Below, piece by piece: positions 28,152 through 36,568 of a stretch of DNA of 64,000 nt. How positions within the stretch are numbered: position 1 is the stretch's first letter; the number at the start of each line of letters is the position of its first letter. The position numbers were made by a program, and so were the translations under genes. The notes beneath the pieces are model-generated. The model worked only from the letters and a program-made list of their open reading frames with translations, ran no database searches and had not been told where the DNA came from. Source of the DNA: Paenibacillus sp. MAEPY2 (GTDB lineage Bacteria; Bacillota; Bacilli; Paenibacillales; Paenibacillaceae); NCBI RefSeq assembly GCF_000499205.1, contig NZ_AWUK01000006.1:62001-126000 (forward strand), in the 5' to 3' direction.

Positions 28152-29042
28152 CTATCGTTCTCCCTCGTAATACACTAAGCGGTTCGATACTTTCATCAAG
28201 ATCAGGGTGACTAGCGAGATCACAGCGAACAGGAAAATCGATTGCGTCATCGCCATGCTGAATTTCAGATCGGTAAAGGCCGATTTATAAATGTTGTAGA
28301 CAAACGTATAGGCGGAGTAGTTCGGACCACCCTTGGATAGCAGCAGTGCTTCCGTAAACATCTGAAAGTTATACATCGTCTGAATAATGATGACAAACAG
28401 GATAGAAGGACTGATCATCGGCAGCGTAATTTGGAAAAATCGGCGAATCCCGCTTGCACCGTCAATTGCGGCAGCTTCATACAAATGTCTGGGTACATTT
28501 TTCAGTGCAGCCAGGAAAATGAGTACGCCACTGCCGGAGATCCAGACCTGAAGCATGATGATGACTGGCTTGATCGTATGTTCGCCACCAATCCAGTCCA
28601 CTTTGCCTATACCGAGCGCACCAAGTCCGGCATTCAGGATGCCAAATTCGGAGTTGAATACCAGCCGCCAGATAATGACCGTTGCCACAATGGGCACCAA
28701 GGTAGGCAAGTAGAAGAAGGTACGGAACAAGGCAATACCTTTGACATTAAAATTAAGCAGCATCGCCAGACCGAGCATGCCCGCCGTAACGATCGGAACA
28801 CCGAATACAACGAAAAACATCGTGTTCATCAAGCTTTTTAAAAAGATAGGATCGTCCATCATGTGTGTAAAATTATCAATGCCGACAAAGTTGAAATTGG
28901 TTGCTCCCGGAAGCCTTGCATCGGTAAAGGCGTAGAAGACCGAGGTTCCGAAAGGAAACAGGAAAAAGGTAATAAATCCGATGATCCAAGGCAAAATGAA
29001 GAGAAAAAACAGCAGTGTGTCATATTTTCTCAACCTGTTCAT
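28152..29042 (-). CDS. Sugar ABC transporter permease (MalF type)
   Basis: 296 residues with six predicted transmembrane helices. N-terminal FILPWIIGFITFFLFPFG and EAA loop YEAAAIDGASGIRRFFQITLP place it in the MalF/UgpA group. It starts 11 nt after the oxidoreductase stop with GAGGGGTG upstream and pairs with the MalG-type permease downstream. Confidence 0.93.
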   Translation of the reverse strand: MNRLRKYDTLLFFLFILPWIIGFITFFLFPFGTSVFYAFTDARLPGATNFNFVGIDNFTHMMDDPIFLKSLMNTMFFVVFGVPIVTAGMLGLAMLLNFNVKGIALFRTFFYLPTLVPIVATVIIWRLVFNSEFGILNAGLGALGIGKVDWIGGEHTIKPVIIMLQVWISGSGVLIFLAALKNVPRHLYEAAAIDGASGIRRFFQITLPMISPSILFVIIIQTMYNFQMFTEALLLSKGGPNYSAYTFVYNIYKSAFTDLKFSMAMTQSIFLFAVISLVTLILMKVSNRLVYYEGER

Positions 29043-29053
29043 GATGACACCCC

Positions 29054-30154
29054 TCAGCCTGAAATTTCTTCTAAATAGACGTACCGTTCTTCCAAAATGG
29101 ATTTCTCTGCCGCCAGGGCAATAAGCAGCGCGTTACGACCAACCTGTGCACTCGCAAAAGGCTGTCTGCCTTCCTGTATACATTTCAGAAAATCAATACG
29201 CTGGGTCTGTCCTCCGGTATGTCCACCCATGATGGAATCCGACGACACATCAATTTCCAGGTGGTCTTTCGTCCAGTCCTGCCCGCCAACGATATCAATC
29301 GTCTTGTCATTCCGTGCCACCATCTGACCGCCATTCTCTCCGATCAGGCCGATCTCAAGCCCTTCTCCCATCAGATTGCGCGGTTTCAAATACATGCACA
29401 GGCCCAGATTAGCTTTGCTGCCGTTATCGTAATCAATGGTGATAAAGGCGTGATCGACGATGGAGGTGTCCGAAATTTCTTTCGTCGGATAGTGACTGTA
29501 TGAATTTTGAATCTGATTAGGCTCCCCTTGCTTCATGACATGCTGCCCTCCAGAGGCAAACACACGGACTGGCTTCGCCTGAATCATCCAGTTGAAAATA
29601 TCGAAGTGATGACAATCCTTTTCTACAATCGCTCCCCCAGACTTGGTCTTGTCATAGAACCAATCCGCAGGCGGGAACGGGTCACGGAATTCCTTGCACC
29701 ACATTAATTTCACATCGCCGAGACGTCCGTTCTCCAATTCCTTCTCCATCCGGCGATACAGATTTGAATACCGATAGACCAGACCAATCTGCAATATTCG
29801 CCCCGACGCTTCAGCAGCTTCTATAATGGCATCGCAATCCTCAATGGTATGGGCAACCGGCTTCTCCAGAAATACATGCTTGCCAGCCTCCAAAAAAGCT
29901 ACCGCTACTTCACGATGCAAATAGTTCGGTACACTGATGACTACCGCATCCAAATCTTCCTTGGTGAGCAGTTCACGATAATCGCTTACGATGGCGGGGT
30001 TACTGTTCTTGAGTTCAGCCAGCGTACGTGCCACATTGGCCTCATTCATATCACAGATATAACGAACCTCACTATCTTCAAGCAAATCAAAACCAATGCA
30101 ATGATGTGACCCCATGTCTCCTACACCGATAAAAGCCATTTTTATCTTCCCCAT
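29054..30154 (-). CDS. Gfo/Idh/MocA-family oxidoreductase, first gene of the LacI-regulated operon
   Basis: 366 residues. Rossmann motif MAFIGVGDMGSHH near the N-terminus, signature HVFLEKPVAHTIEDC, and C-terminal GGAIVEKDCHHFDIFNWM. The ATG at 30154 (MGKIKMAF) has GGAGAG about 8 nt upstream. A longer in-frame start at 30196 would translate through the operator at 30179-30191 and has no ribosome site, so it is rejected. It should process the imported sugar, possibly by oxidation at C3 as in many glycoside pathways; substrate unknown. Confidence 0.92.
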   Translation of the reverse strand: MGKIKMAFIGVGDMGSHHCIGFDLLEDSEVRYICDMNEANVARTLAELKNSNPAIVSDYRELLTKEDLDAVVISVPNYLHREVAVAFLEAGKHVFLEKPVAHTIEDCDAIIEAAEASGRILQIGLVYRYSNLYRRMEKELENGRLGDVKLMWCKEFRDPFPPADWFYDKTKSGGAIVEKDCHHFDIFNWMIQAKPVRVFASGGQHVMKQGEPNQIQNSYSHYPTKEISDTSIVDHAFITIDYDNGSKANLGLCMYLKPRNLMGEGLEIGLIGENGGQMVARNDKTIDIVGGQDWTKDHLEIDVSSDSIMGGHTGGQTQRIDFLKCIQEGRQPFASAQVGRNALLIALAAEKSILEERYVYLEEISG

Positions 30155-30178
30155 GCTTACACTCTCCGTTGCTCGTAA

Positions 30179-30191
30179 ATTTGCGGCAAAT
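30179..30191. promoter_or_regulatory. LacI-type operator copy 2 (ATTTGCGGCAAAT)
   Basis: Exact copy of the 13-bp palindrome, about 50-60 nt downstream of the predicted transcription start of the transporter operon and 25 nt before its first start codon. Confidence 0.85.
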
Positions 30192-30245
30192 GCCATGAAG
30201 CCAATTCGATGTTAAGTAATCTAACAGGATAGTGACTATGTAACG

Positions 30246-30274
30246 ATAGTAAAATAGTTTTAGTTGCTTGTCAA
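30246..30274 (-). promoter_or_regulatory. Promoter of the oxidoreductase/transporter operon
   Basis: Minus strand consensus TTGACA (30269-30274), 17-nt spacer, TACTAT (30246-30251). Flanked by operators at 30179 and 30300. Confidence 0.75.
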
Positions 30275-30299
30275 TTGATTTTGGCTAAATTTTTAATTA

Positions 30300-30312
30300 T
30301 TTTGCGGCAACA
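30300..30312. promoter_or_regulatory. LacI-type operator copy 3 (degenerate)
   Basis: TTTTGCGGCAACA matches the 13-bp operator at the central 9 bases and 10 of 13 overall; 26 nt upstream of the -35 of the transporter promoter. Confidence 0.65.
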
Positions 30313-30423
30313 TATTCGCGATTTATTTTACATACTACTAAACAGTATAACTCTTTATTTATCACAAATTAAGCGTTTACAATTTTGTTCTATTATCATA
30401 TACTTTAATTTGTATTCATTTTT

Positions 30424-30436
30424 ATTTGCGGCAAAT
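30424..30436. promoter_or_regulatory. LacI-type operator copy 4 (ATTTGCGGCAAAT)
   Basis: Exact copy. The identical flank ATAATT follows it here and at copy 1. It lies about 95 nt upstream of the -35 of the plus-strand promoter. Confidence 0.85.
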
Positions 30437-30528
30437 ATAATTACGAAATTATAATTACTTATGTTCAAAATCTAATGAAACACTCTTATTTTCAATCAAA
30501 AAATCAATAAATTCTGGAAAAAAACCTG

Positions 30529-30557
30529 TTGAATCTCCTTTATTCATCCACTATAAT
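30529..30557 (+). promoter_or_regulatory. Promoter of the secreted DUF4832-type gene
   Basis: TTGAAT (30529-30534), 17-nt spacer, TATAAT (30552-30557). A second weaker candidate is TTACAT/GATAAT with extended TG at 30662-30691. Confidence 0.7.
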
Positions 30558-30599
30558 GCAATTTAGACGCGGGACTCCAAATATAAAAACAACTTTTGC

Positions 30600-30612
30600 A
30601 TTTGCCGCAAAC
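30600..30612. promoter_or_regulatory. LacI-type operator copy 5 (ATTTGCCGCAAAC)
   Basis: 12 of 13 matches to the operator read on the other strand; about 37-49 nt downstream of the predicted plus-strand transcription start. Confidence 0.8.
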
Positions 30613-30754
30613 CAAAATATGATCTTTTAAGTTGTTTATTCCTCAATTACTCCCATGACTCTTACATAAAACGTCATAGATCTGCGATAATGTGGATTGG
30701 AAAGGAGCTGAGTTTCCCTATCTCCCCCTCATGAAGACACATGAGGAGGAGCAG

Positions 30755-32785
30755 ATGAAGTCAACATCCAAAATTTCATTATTCAGGAGGTATACCGTGA
30801 CAAGATTATTCGATCAAAGCAAGCTGACCCTTGGACTTTTTTTGGCTTTTGTCCTTACGATTACCCTGCTATTGCCTGCGGGAGCCTTACCAAAAGCCTC
30901 TGCTGCCACCATCACCATTGATGGAAATGTCAGCGACTGGAGCGGCGTTAGTGCTCTCACGACCAATAGCGGCACTGCCCAGACGCTCAAAGTGACCAAT
31001 GATGGAACCAATCTCTACCTGCTCGTTCAAGGTTCAGGTCTGAGTACGGCGATGGGCAACTTCTGGATCAATACCGATAACAATACCTCAACCGGCTACC
31101 AGGCAGCGGGCTGGGGAGCTACAGGTGTGGAATGGCTGCTTGAAAATACAGGATTATATCGCTATGGTGGCAGCGGTACAGACTGGAGCTGGAGTTCTAA
31201 CAGCACATTGACTACTTCCCAATTCTATCGCAGCGCTTCCGTCATTGAGGTGGCAATTCCTCTCGCTACATTGCAAATCAGTGCAGGCAGCACGGTACGG
31301 GTCGGATACATCGACAATAGCTCGGATACGTCGAGGCTGCCCGCGGCGGGTCAAACACTGCCTGCTTACCTTTTGACCTCGGGTGGGTCAGGCGGCGGGA
31401 CAGGGAACACCGTCGTGAATCCCGTTGAGCTTGACAGCCCACTTAACAATCCGTTCAAAGGCTGGGCGCCTTCGGCCAAGAGCACGACATATGTACAACC
31501 GCACAGGCTCGTGTATGCCGGAGTAACTTGGAAGGAACTTGAGTCTACCAAAGGGTCGTATGATTTTAGCGCGATTGAAGCTGCCAACAATCTCGCCTAC
31601 TGGAAAAGTAAAGGCGTCAAAGTGGTGCTTCGCTTCATTCTGGACAGTCCTACAGGACAGGCTCATCGAGATATTCCAGACTGGCTCTACAATGACATGA
31701 TTGCCCGCGGAGAATCACCCGGAACAGCTTATAACGATACAACCGGAGGCATGGGTACAGGCAACAACATGGGCTTCTCTCCCAACTACAATTCCACCTA
31801 TCTGCAAGATCGGCACAAATTAGCTATCGAGGCCATTGCGGCAAGGTACAACACGAATGATCGCCCCGTTGCTTTTATCCAGATCGGTTCTCTCGGACAC
31901 TGGGGCGAATTCCATACTTGGCCATATGTCGGACCGAATGGCGAGACCAATTACACAGGTACTTTCCCAACCAATGATATTTCGAACAAGTTTGTTCAGC
32001 ATTATATCGATGCCTTTGCCGGCAAAGAGGACAAAATGCAAGTTCTGATCCGGCGCAGTATTGCCCTTGCCAAAACCAATAACAAAGGCATGGTCATGGG
32101 CATGTTCAACGATGTGTTTGGACATAAAGACAGCTTCGATGCCGATTGGGGCTGGTACACAGGCACCCAGAATGGCTATTGGGATGACATCGGCCAGCAG
32201 CAGCCAGCCCATGCGAACTTCTGGGAGACACGTATCTCCGGCGGCGAATTTTACGGGGGCGCTTCCGGCATGCTTGCGGCATTAACCACGGGTAGCGGAT
32301 TTACGGAAACGTTGCGTCAAACGGAGCTCAGCAAACCAAGCTGGCTGGGACCAAATTCCCCTGCTTCGCTTCCTCTGAATCATGCGTTACAGGCCAACAT
32401 TGATGCACTCAAAAAAAGAATGGGTTATCACTTTGTCGTGAAGGAAATCTCGCATCCGTCCACCATTAGCGGAAGCACGTTTACGACAACAATCAAAGTA
32501 GAAAACAAAGGCGTACAGCACTTCCCATTTGCCTGGCCGGTTGAAATTCAACTGCGCAGCGGCAATACCGTGGTCGCCAAGAAAACAACAACCGTTAATC
32601 TGACCACGTGGAAAACGGGTACCTACACCCTGACCGACTCCATTCCAGTCTCCGGTCTTGCTGCCGGAACCTATGATATCGCGATTGCGATCATTGATCC
32701 GGAAACGAATAAACCTGGCGTAGACTTTGCCAATACGAACAAGCTGACCGATGGCTCGTTCAAGCTGAGCAGTGTAACGAAGTAA
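30755..32785 (+). CDS. Secreted DUF4832-type glycoside-hydrolase-like protein with CBM9-like N-terminal domain
   Basis: 676 residues from ATG 30755 (AGGAGGAG upstream). An alternative GTG at 30797 has a perfect AGGAGG 6 nt upstream and also leaves a complete signal peptide ending KASAA. The mature protein opens with a CBM9/DOMON-like beta-sandwich (ITIDGNVSDWSGV, NLYLLVQGSG, YRSASVIEVAIPL). A TIM-barrel-like region follows from about residue 230 (NPFKGWAPSAK, YDFSAIEAANNLAYWKSKGVK, RPVAFIQIGSLGHWGEFHTW), and a C-terminal DUF4832 beta-domain (KRMGYHFVVKEISHP) ends it. It probably cleaves or binds a polysaccharide whose products enter through the divergent ABC importer. Both promoter flanks hold LacI operators. 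Activity untested. Confidence 0.88.
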   Translation: MKSTSKISLFRRYTVTRLFDQSKLTLGLFLAFVLTITLLLPAGALPKASAATITIDGNVSDWSGVSALTTNSGTAQTLKVTNDGTNLYLLVQGSGLSTAMGNFWINTDNNTSTGYQAAGWGATGVEWLLENTGLYRYGGSGTDWSWSSNSTLTTSQFYRSASVIEVAIPLATLQISAGSTVRVGYIDNSSDTSRLPAAGQTLPAYLLTSGGSGGGTGNTVVNPVELDSPLNNPFKGWAPSAKSTTYVQPHRLVYAGVTWKELESTKGSYDFSAIEAANNLAYWKSKGVKVVLRFILDSPTGQAHRDIPDWLYNDMIARGESPGTAYNDTTGGMGTGNNMGFSPNYNSTYLQDRHKLAIEAIAARYNTNDRPVAFIQIGSLGHWGEFHTWPYVGPNGETNYTGTFPTNDISNKFVQHYIDAFAGKEDKMQVLIRRSIALAKTNNKGMVMGMFNDVFGHKDSFDADWGWYTGTQNGYWDDIGQQQPAHANFWETRISGGEFYGGASGMLAALTTGSGFTETLRQTELSKPSWLGPNSPASLPLNHALQANIDALKKRMGYHFVVKEISHPSTISGSTFTTTIKVENKGVQHFPFAWPVEIQLRSGNTVVAKKTTTVNLTTWKTGTYTLTDSIPVSGLAAGTYDIAIAIIDPETNKPGVDFANTNKLTDGSFKLSSVTK

Positions 32786-32800
32786 ACGGCATGACATGAA

Positions 32801-32850
32801 AAGAGCAGGAATAAGGGCCACAGCGCCCTTCATTCCTGCTCTTTCTTTTT
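32801..32850. terminator. Bidirectional terminator
   Basis: AAGAGCAGGAAT pairs with ATTCCTGCTCTT, with inner AGGGC/GCCCT, followed by TTTCTTTTTTT; between converging genes. Confidence 0.9.
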
Positions 32851-32910
32851 TTGGGATGATAACTATCTATCAACCGCACACAACAATCAGTAAGCCCCGG
32901 CAACTCTCCT

Positions 32911-33474
32911 CTATACGTGAGGCACAGGTGTCATTTGATTGCGTTCCATCAGAATCCATAATTCATCAACCAATTCTTCTGTGGAGTACGGTTCGGCTGA
33001 GGTAATCCACCATTCAATCATGCCAGCCAGCGCGGAAGCAAGGAATTGAAGCATAATCTCCTTGTTCCTTCCCTGATTGATGCCAGTCATGTCGATTTGT
33101 TTATCCAGTCCTCTCAACAGAGCAGCCTGCAAGCGAGTTCGAAATTCCGGGACACTTTGATCATCCAGCACTGCACCATAGAATAGAGCATGTTCCTTCA
33201 GATACCGAAAACTGTGCAGTAGAGCTTCTTTGGAAGGAAATATGCCAGTGACTCCGCAGAAGAGACTGCTCTCGATCATTTCCACCAAATGGGATTTTAT
33301 ACACTGATCCAACAAATCAAACTTGTCCATGAAATGCAAATAAACCGTTCCGCGACTTACATTGGCTCGCTCTGCAATTTGATTAATCGTGATTTGCTCG
33401 AATTTTCTTTCGGACAGCAGTTGAATAAAAGCCTCTATAATCGATTCACGTGATTTTTGTATTCTTCTGTCCAT
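32911..33474 (-). CDS. TetR-family transcriptional repressor
   Basis: 187 residues. N-terminal helix-turn-helix (about 25-50): ITINQIAERANVSRGTVYLHF, followed by a helical ligand domain ending EWWITSAEPYSTEELVDEL. AAAGGAG lies 5 nt before the ATG. It is divergent from a quinone oxidoreductase gene, and the shared control region contains a 44-bp imperfect inverted repeat starting 37 nt from its start codon. It probably represses both genes and responds to a small toxic or electrophilic compound. Confidence 0.93.
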   Translation of the reverse strand: MDRRIQKSRESIIEAFIQLLSERKFEQITINQIAERANVSRGTVYLHFMDKFDLLDQCIKSHLVEMIESSLFCGVTGIFPSKEALLHSFRYLKEHALFYGAVLDDQSVPEFRTRLQAALLRGLDKQIDMTGINQGRNKEIMLQFLASALAGMIEWWITSAEPYSTEELVDELWILMERNQMTPVPHV

Positions 33475-33510
33475 ACCTACTCCTTTTATTTATCGGATCT
33501 GAGACTAAAC

Positions 33511-33554
33511 AAAACAGTGAATTGTGTTCATTATTATACACATTCCACTGTTTT
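33511..33554. promoter_or_regulatory. 44-bp inverted repeat, likely TetR operator
   Basis: Outer arms AAAACAGTG and CACTGTTTT are perfect 9-bp complements. Inner TGTGT/ACACA also pair symmetrically about the centre near 33532. The position between divergent genes fits binding of two TetR dimers. Confidence 0.7.
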
Positions 33555-33651
33555 AACAATTGTGGTCCAATCCCATTATAAGTACGATCATTATATTGAA
33601 CGGCTGGAAACAAATCAACTGACAGCCAGCAATACCGAATGGAGGCCTATG

Positions 33652-34623
33652 ATGAAAACAGTAGTGATAGAGAATTATGGAGGCTCAGAAGTTTTTGCGG
33701 AGCAGGAGCGCGATATACCACATATTAGTGATACACAGGTGCTCGTGGAGATGAGGGCAACCACCGTATCCTCAGCGGATCAACTGATCAGAACCGGAGC
33801 ATTCCAGCATTTCATGCCCGTGCAATTCCCTCATGTTCTTGGAGTCGATATAACCGGAATCGTCGTGGCCACAGGGAGTAAGGTTACGCGTGCACAAATC
33901 GGGGATCGCGTTATTGCGGTGTCTCGTACAGGCGGTGGTTACGCCGAACATGTCGCTGTGGAAGAATGCGATCTTGCTGTGATAACACAGTCCCTTTCCG
34001 ATGCAGAAGCTGCTTCGGTCTCTGCGTCCGGCATGACGGCCTGGCAAGCCTTATTTCACTATGGCAAACTGCAGGCGGGACAGCGTATTCTGATCCACGC
34101 CGGTGCAGGTGGCGTAGGACACATCGCCATACAATTAGCCAAACAACACGGCGCTTATGTGATCACCACGGCTCGGGCCCATAATCATTCATTTGTTCTT
34201 CAGCTCGGTGCCGACGAAGTGATTGATTATACAACAACCGATTTTGCTGAGACTTTGAGTCCTGTTGATGTCGTGCTGGATATGGTTCGTGACCCGGTTG
34301 TCGATAAAGTCACGGGAATCGGAGCAACAGAACTGAAAAATTACAGCATATTAAAGAATAATGGGACGTTCATTTCCCTTGTAAATCCGGTGATTGCGAA
34401 GCAACCTCTCATCCGTGGAATTGATGCCCAGTTTGCCTTAATTACCCCTAATGCCAACGACTGGGAAGCGTTTATCCAATGGATTCAGACGAATAAGCTC
34501 GATATACATGTAGACAACGTATTCCCCTTTACCCGCCAAGGTGTAGCCGAAGCTCATAAATATTACGACACCCGGAATAAGAGAGGCAAAATAGTCATTC
34601 AGAAGGATGTTATTAATAGATAA
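33652..34623 (+). CDS. Zinc-independent quinone oxidoreductase / MDR-family alcohol dehydrogenase
   Basis: 323 residues from the second of two adjacent ATGs (33652), with GGAGG 6 nt upstream. GroES-like N-terminal domain (VLVEMRATTVSSADQLIR, FPHVLGVDITGIVV) and NADPH-binding Rossmann domain with IHAGAGGVGHIAIQLAKQ; the catalytic-zinc Cys/His set is absent, as in quinone oxidoreductases. It would reduce quinones or reactive carbonyls with NADPH. Probably under the divergent TetR repressor as a detoxification unit. Confidence 0.92.
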   Translation: MKTVVIENYGGSEVFAEQERDIPHISDTQVLVEMRATTVSSADQLIRTGAFQHFMPVQFPHVLGVDITGIVVATGSKVTRAQIGDRVIAVSRTGGGYAEHVAVEECDLAVITQSLSDAEAASVSASGMTAWQALFHYGKLQAGQRILIHAGAGGVGHIAIQLAKQHGAYVITTARAHNHSFVLQLGADEVIDYTTTDFAETLSPVDVVLDMVRDPVVDKVTGIGATELKNYSILKNNGTFISLVNPVIAKQPLIRGIDAQFALITPNANDWEAFIQWIQTNKLDIHVDNVFPFTRQGVAEAHKYYDTRNKRGKIVIQKDVINR

Positions 34624-34672
34624 TCTACCTTCTATGTTGCTCAAGAAACTGGGATGTCCCACTTGCAGCAGC

Positions 34673-34723
34673 AAAAAGAGCAAGTACTGAACACTTTCAA
34701 GGTTCAGTTACTTGCTCTTTTTT
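34673..34723. terminator. Bidirectional terminator
   Basis: AAAAAGAGCAAGTA..TGAAC pairs with GTTCA..TTACTTGCTCTTTTT, ending in a T run; between converging genes. Confidence 0.9.
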
Positions 34724-34726
34724 ATA

Positions 34727-36568
34727 CTATTGCGCCTTGTTTCGCAGCTGACTGTAATACAGCTCGCTGTAGAAGCCGCCCTGTTCGAGCAATGCGTCAT
34801 GCGAACCTTGCTCCAGCAGCTGACCATCCTTCAGTACAAGAATGCGATCGGCTTGGCGAATCGTGTTCAGCCTGTGAGCGATGACAAAGCTGGTGCGGCC
34901 TTGCATCAGGCGCTGCAGTCCTTCCTGTATTTTGATCTCCGTGACGGTATCAATACTGCTCGTCGCCTCGTCCAATACTAGAATGGACGGGTCGGCCAGA
35001 ATTGCCCGGGCAATGGCAAGCAGCTGCTTCTGCCCTTGGCTGATGCCGCTTCCGTCGGCCTGAAGCACTTTGTCGTACCCGTCCTTCATCCGCATGATAA
35101 AGGAGTGAGCATTCGCCAGCCTTGAAGCAGCTTCCACCTCTTCATCGGTCGCATCCAGGCGCCCGAAACGGATATTTTCCCGAATCGTGCCCTGGAACAG
35201 GAATGAATCTTGGAGTACAAAGGCCATATGTGAGCGCAAATTCTCACGCCGAATGGTCGTAATGTCACGTCCATCCACTGTCAGCGTACCGGCTGTAGGA
35301 TCGTAGAAGCGGGATAACAGCTGAATCAGGGTTGTTTTCCCGGCCCCCGTCGGGCCTACCAAAGCGATCATCTCACCCGGCTTCGCTTCAAAGTTAATCT
35401 CATGCAAAATATTGCGTCCTTCATCGTATCCAAAGGAGACGTTGTCGAAGCGAACGGCTCCCTCCACCTTTTCGAGAGATACTGCTGCGCCTTCATCCTT
35501 CGCTTCCTCATCCTCATCCAGAACTTCGAACACCCGCTCTGCCCCGGCAATTGCAGACAGCAACGTATTCCACTGGTTCGCCAGATCATTAAGTGGACGG
35601 GTAAACTGACGGGCATATTCCACGAAGATGATAATTACCCCCACTGTAACGGAACCTTGAATCGCCAGAATCCCGCCAATGCCTGCAACAATTGCAAAAC
35701 TAAGGTTATTTAGACCATTCATCAGCTTGGGAATAAAACCGGAGATCGTCTGCGCCCAGAAACCGGACAACCGGATTTTCGTATTTCGTTCCTCAAACCC
35801 GCGAATGACCCGCTCCTCCTGAGAAAAAGCTTTGATAATCTTCTGTCCGGACAACGTCTCCTCAATGTACCCATTGAGTTCGCCGAGATTACGCTGACGT
35901 TGCTTGAACAACGGCCCGGTTCTGCGTGTAATCCAGCGCATGCCAATCGCCATCAGCGGTACAACGATAAATGTAAGCAAGGTCAGCAATGGACTTAACC
36001 AGAGCATCACGCCAAACGTTCCGATCAGTGTTAACACACTGGAGAAAATCTGGATGGCCGAGCTGTTTAGCGTACCGCTGACATTCTCGATGTCGTTGGT
36101 AACCCGGCTCATAATCTCACCCTGTTGTCGCTTGCCGAAGAAAGGAATTGGCAGCTTGTGCAGATGAGAGAACAGATCATACCGCATGCGGAACACGGTC
36201 TCCTGGGCAATTTCGATCATCCATATATTTTGCAGCCATGATGTCAGGGAGAAGAGAACATAGACTGCTACCAAACCAAACAAAAAAGTCGTCCAGCTGG
36301 AACTCGTTGCTTCTCCATCAATGAATTTATCCACGGCCACACCGACCATATAAGGCCCCAGCAACGCAAGTGAGGAACTGGCAAATACCATCAGCAGCAC
36401 CATCGTCAGCTTGACCTTGCGGCGAGCCAGATACGTCCAGATCCGACCTAACGTACCGGACCAGTTCTTCGCCCGTGCCTTCGGCTTGCGACCTCCACCT
36501 GCCTTCAGCGTCTCGGGATCTAACGGCGGTGGAGGCTGACGGAAAGGTTCAATGAATGCTTTGAACAT
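34727..36568 (-). CDS. ABC exporter half-transporter, canonical-ATPase partner
   Basis: 613 residues from ATG 36568 (MFKAFIEP), GGGGAGGG 8 nt upstream. A Pro-rich, basic N-terminal segment is followed by a six-helix exporter membrane domain, then the nucleotide-binding domain: Walker A GPTGAGKTT, signature SQGQKQLLAIARA, Walker B ILVLDEATSSID with the catalytic Glu. The signature reads ISQGQ instead of LSGGQ. It overlaps the upstream half-transporter gene by 20 nt, so the two form a heterodimer in which this subunit supplies the catalytic Glu. Likely drug or lipid efflux (YfiB/YfiC- or BmrC/BmrD-like). Confidence 0.93.
   Translation of the reverse strand: MFKAFIEPFRQPPPPLDPETLKAGGGRKPKARAKNWSGTLGRIWTYLARRKVKLTMVLLMVFASSSLALLGPYMVGVAVDKFIDGEATSSSWTTFLFGLVAVYVLFSLTSWLQNIWMIEIAQETVFRMRYDLFSHLHKLPIPFFGKRQQGEIMSRVTNDIENVSGTLNSSAIQIFSSVLTLIGTFGVMLWLSPLLTLLTFIVVPLMAIGMRWITRRTGPLFKQRQRNLGELNGYIEETLSGQKIIKAFSQEERVIRGFEERNTKIRLSGFWAQTISGFIPKLMNGLNNLSFAIVAGIGGILAIQGSVTVGVIIIFVEYARQFTRPLNDLANQWNTLLSAIAGAERVFEVLDEDEEAKDEGAAVSLEKVEGAVRFDNVSFGYDEGRNILHEINFEAKPGEMIALVGPTGAGKTTLIQLLSRFYDPTAGTLTVDGRDITTIRRENLRSHMAFVLQDSFLFQGTIRENIRFGRLDATDEEVEAASRLANAHSFIMRMKDGYDKVLQADGSGISQGQKQLLAIARAILADPSILVLDEATSSIDTVTEIKIQEGLQRLMQGRTSFVIAHRLNTIRQADRILVLKDGQLLEQGSHDALLEQGGFYSELYYSQLRNKAQ

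Noticed and set aside
30196..30754. Small genes in the 30.2-30.75 kb divergent region
   Set aside because: No frame with a ribosome site; the sequence is explained by operators and promoters.
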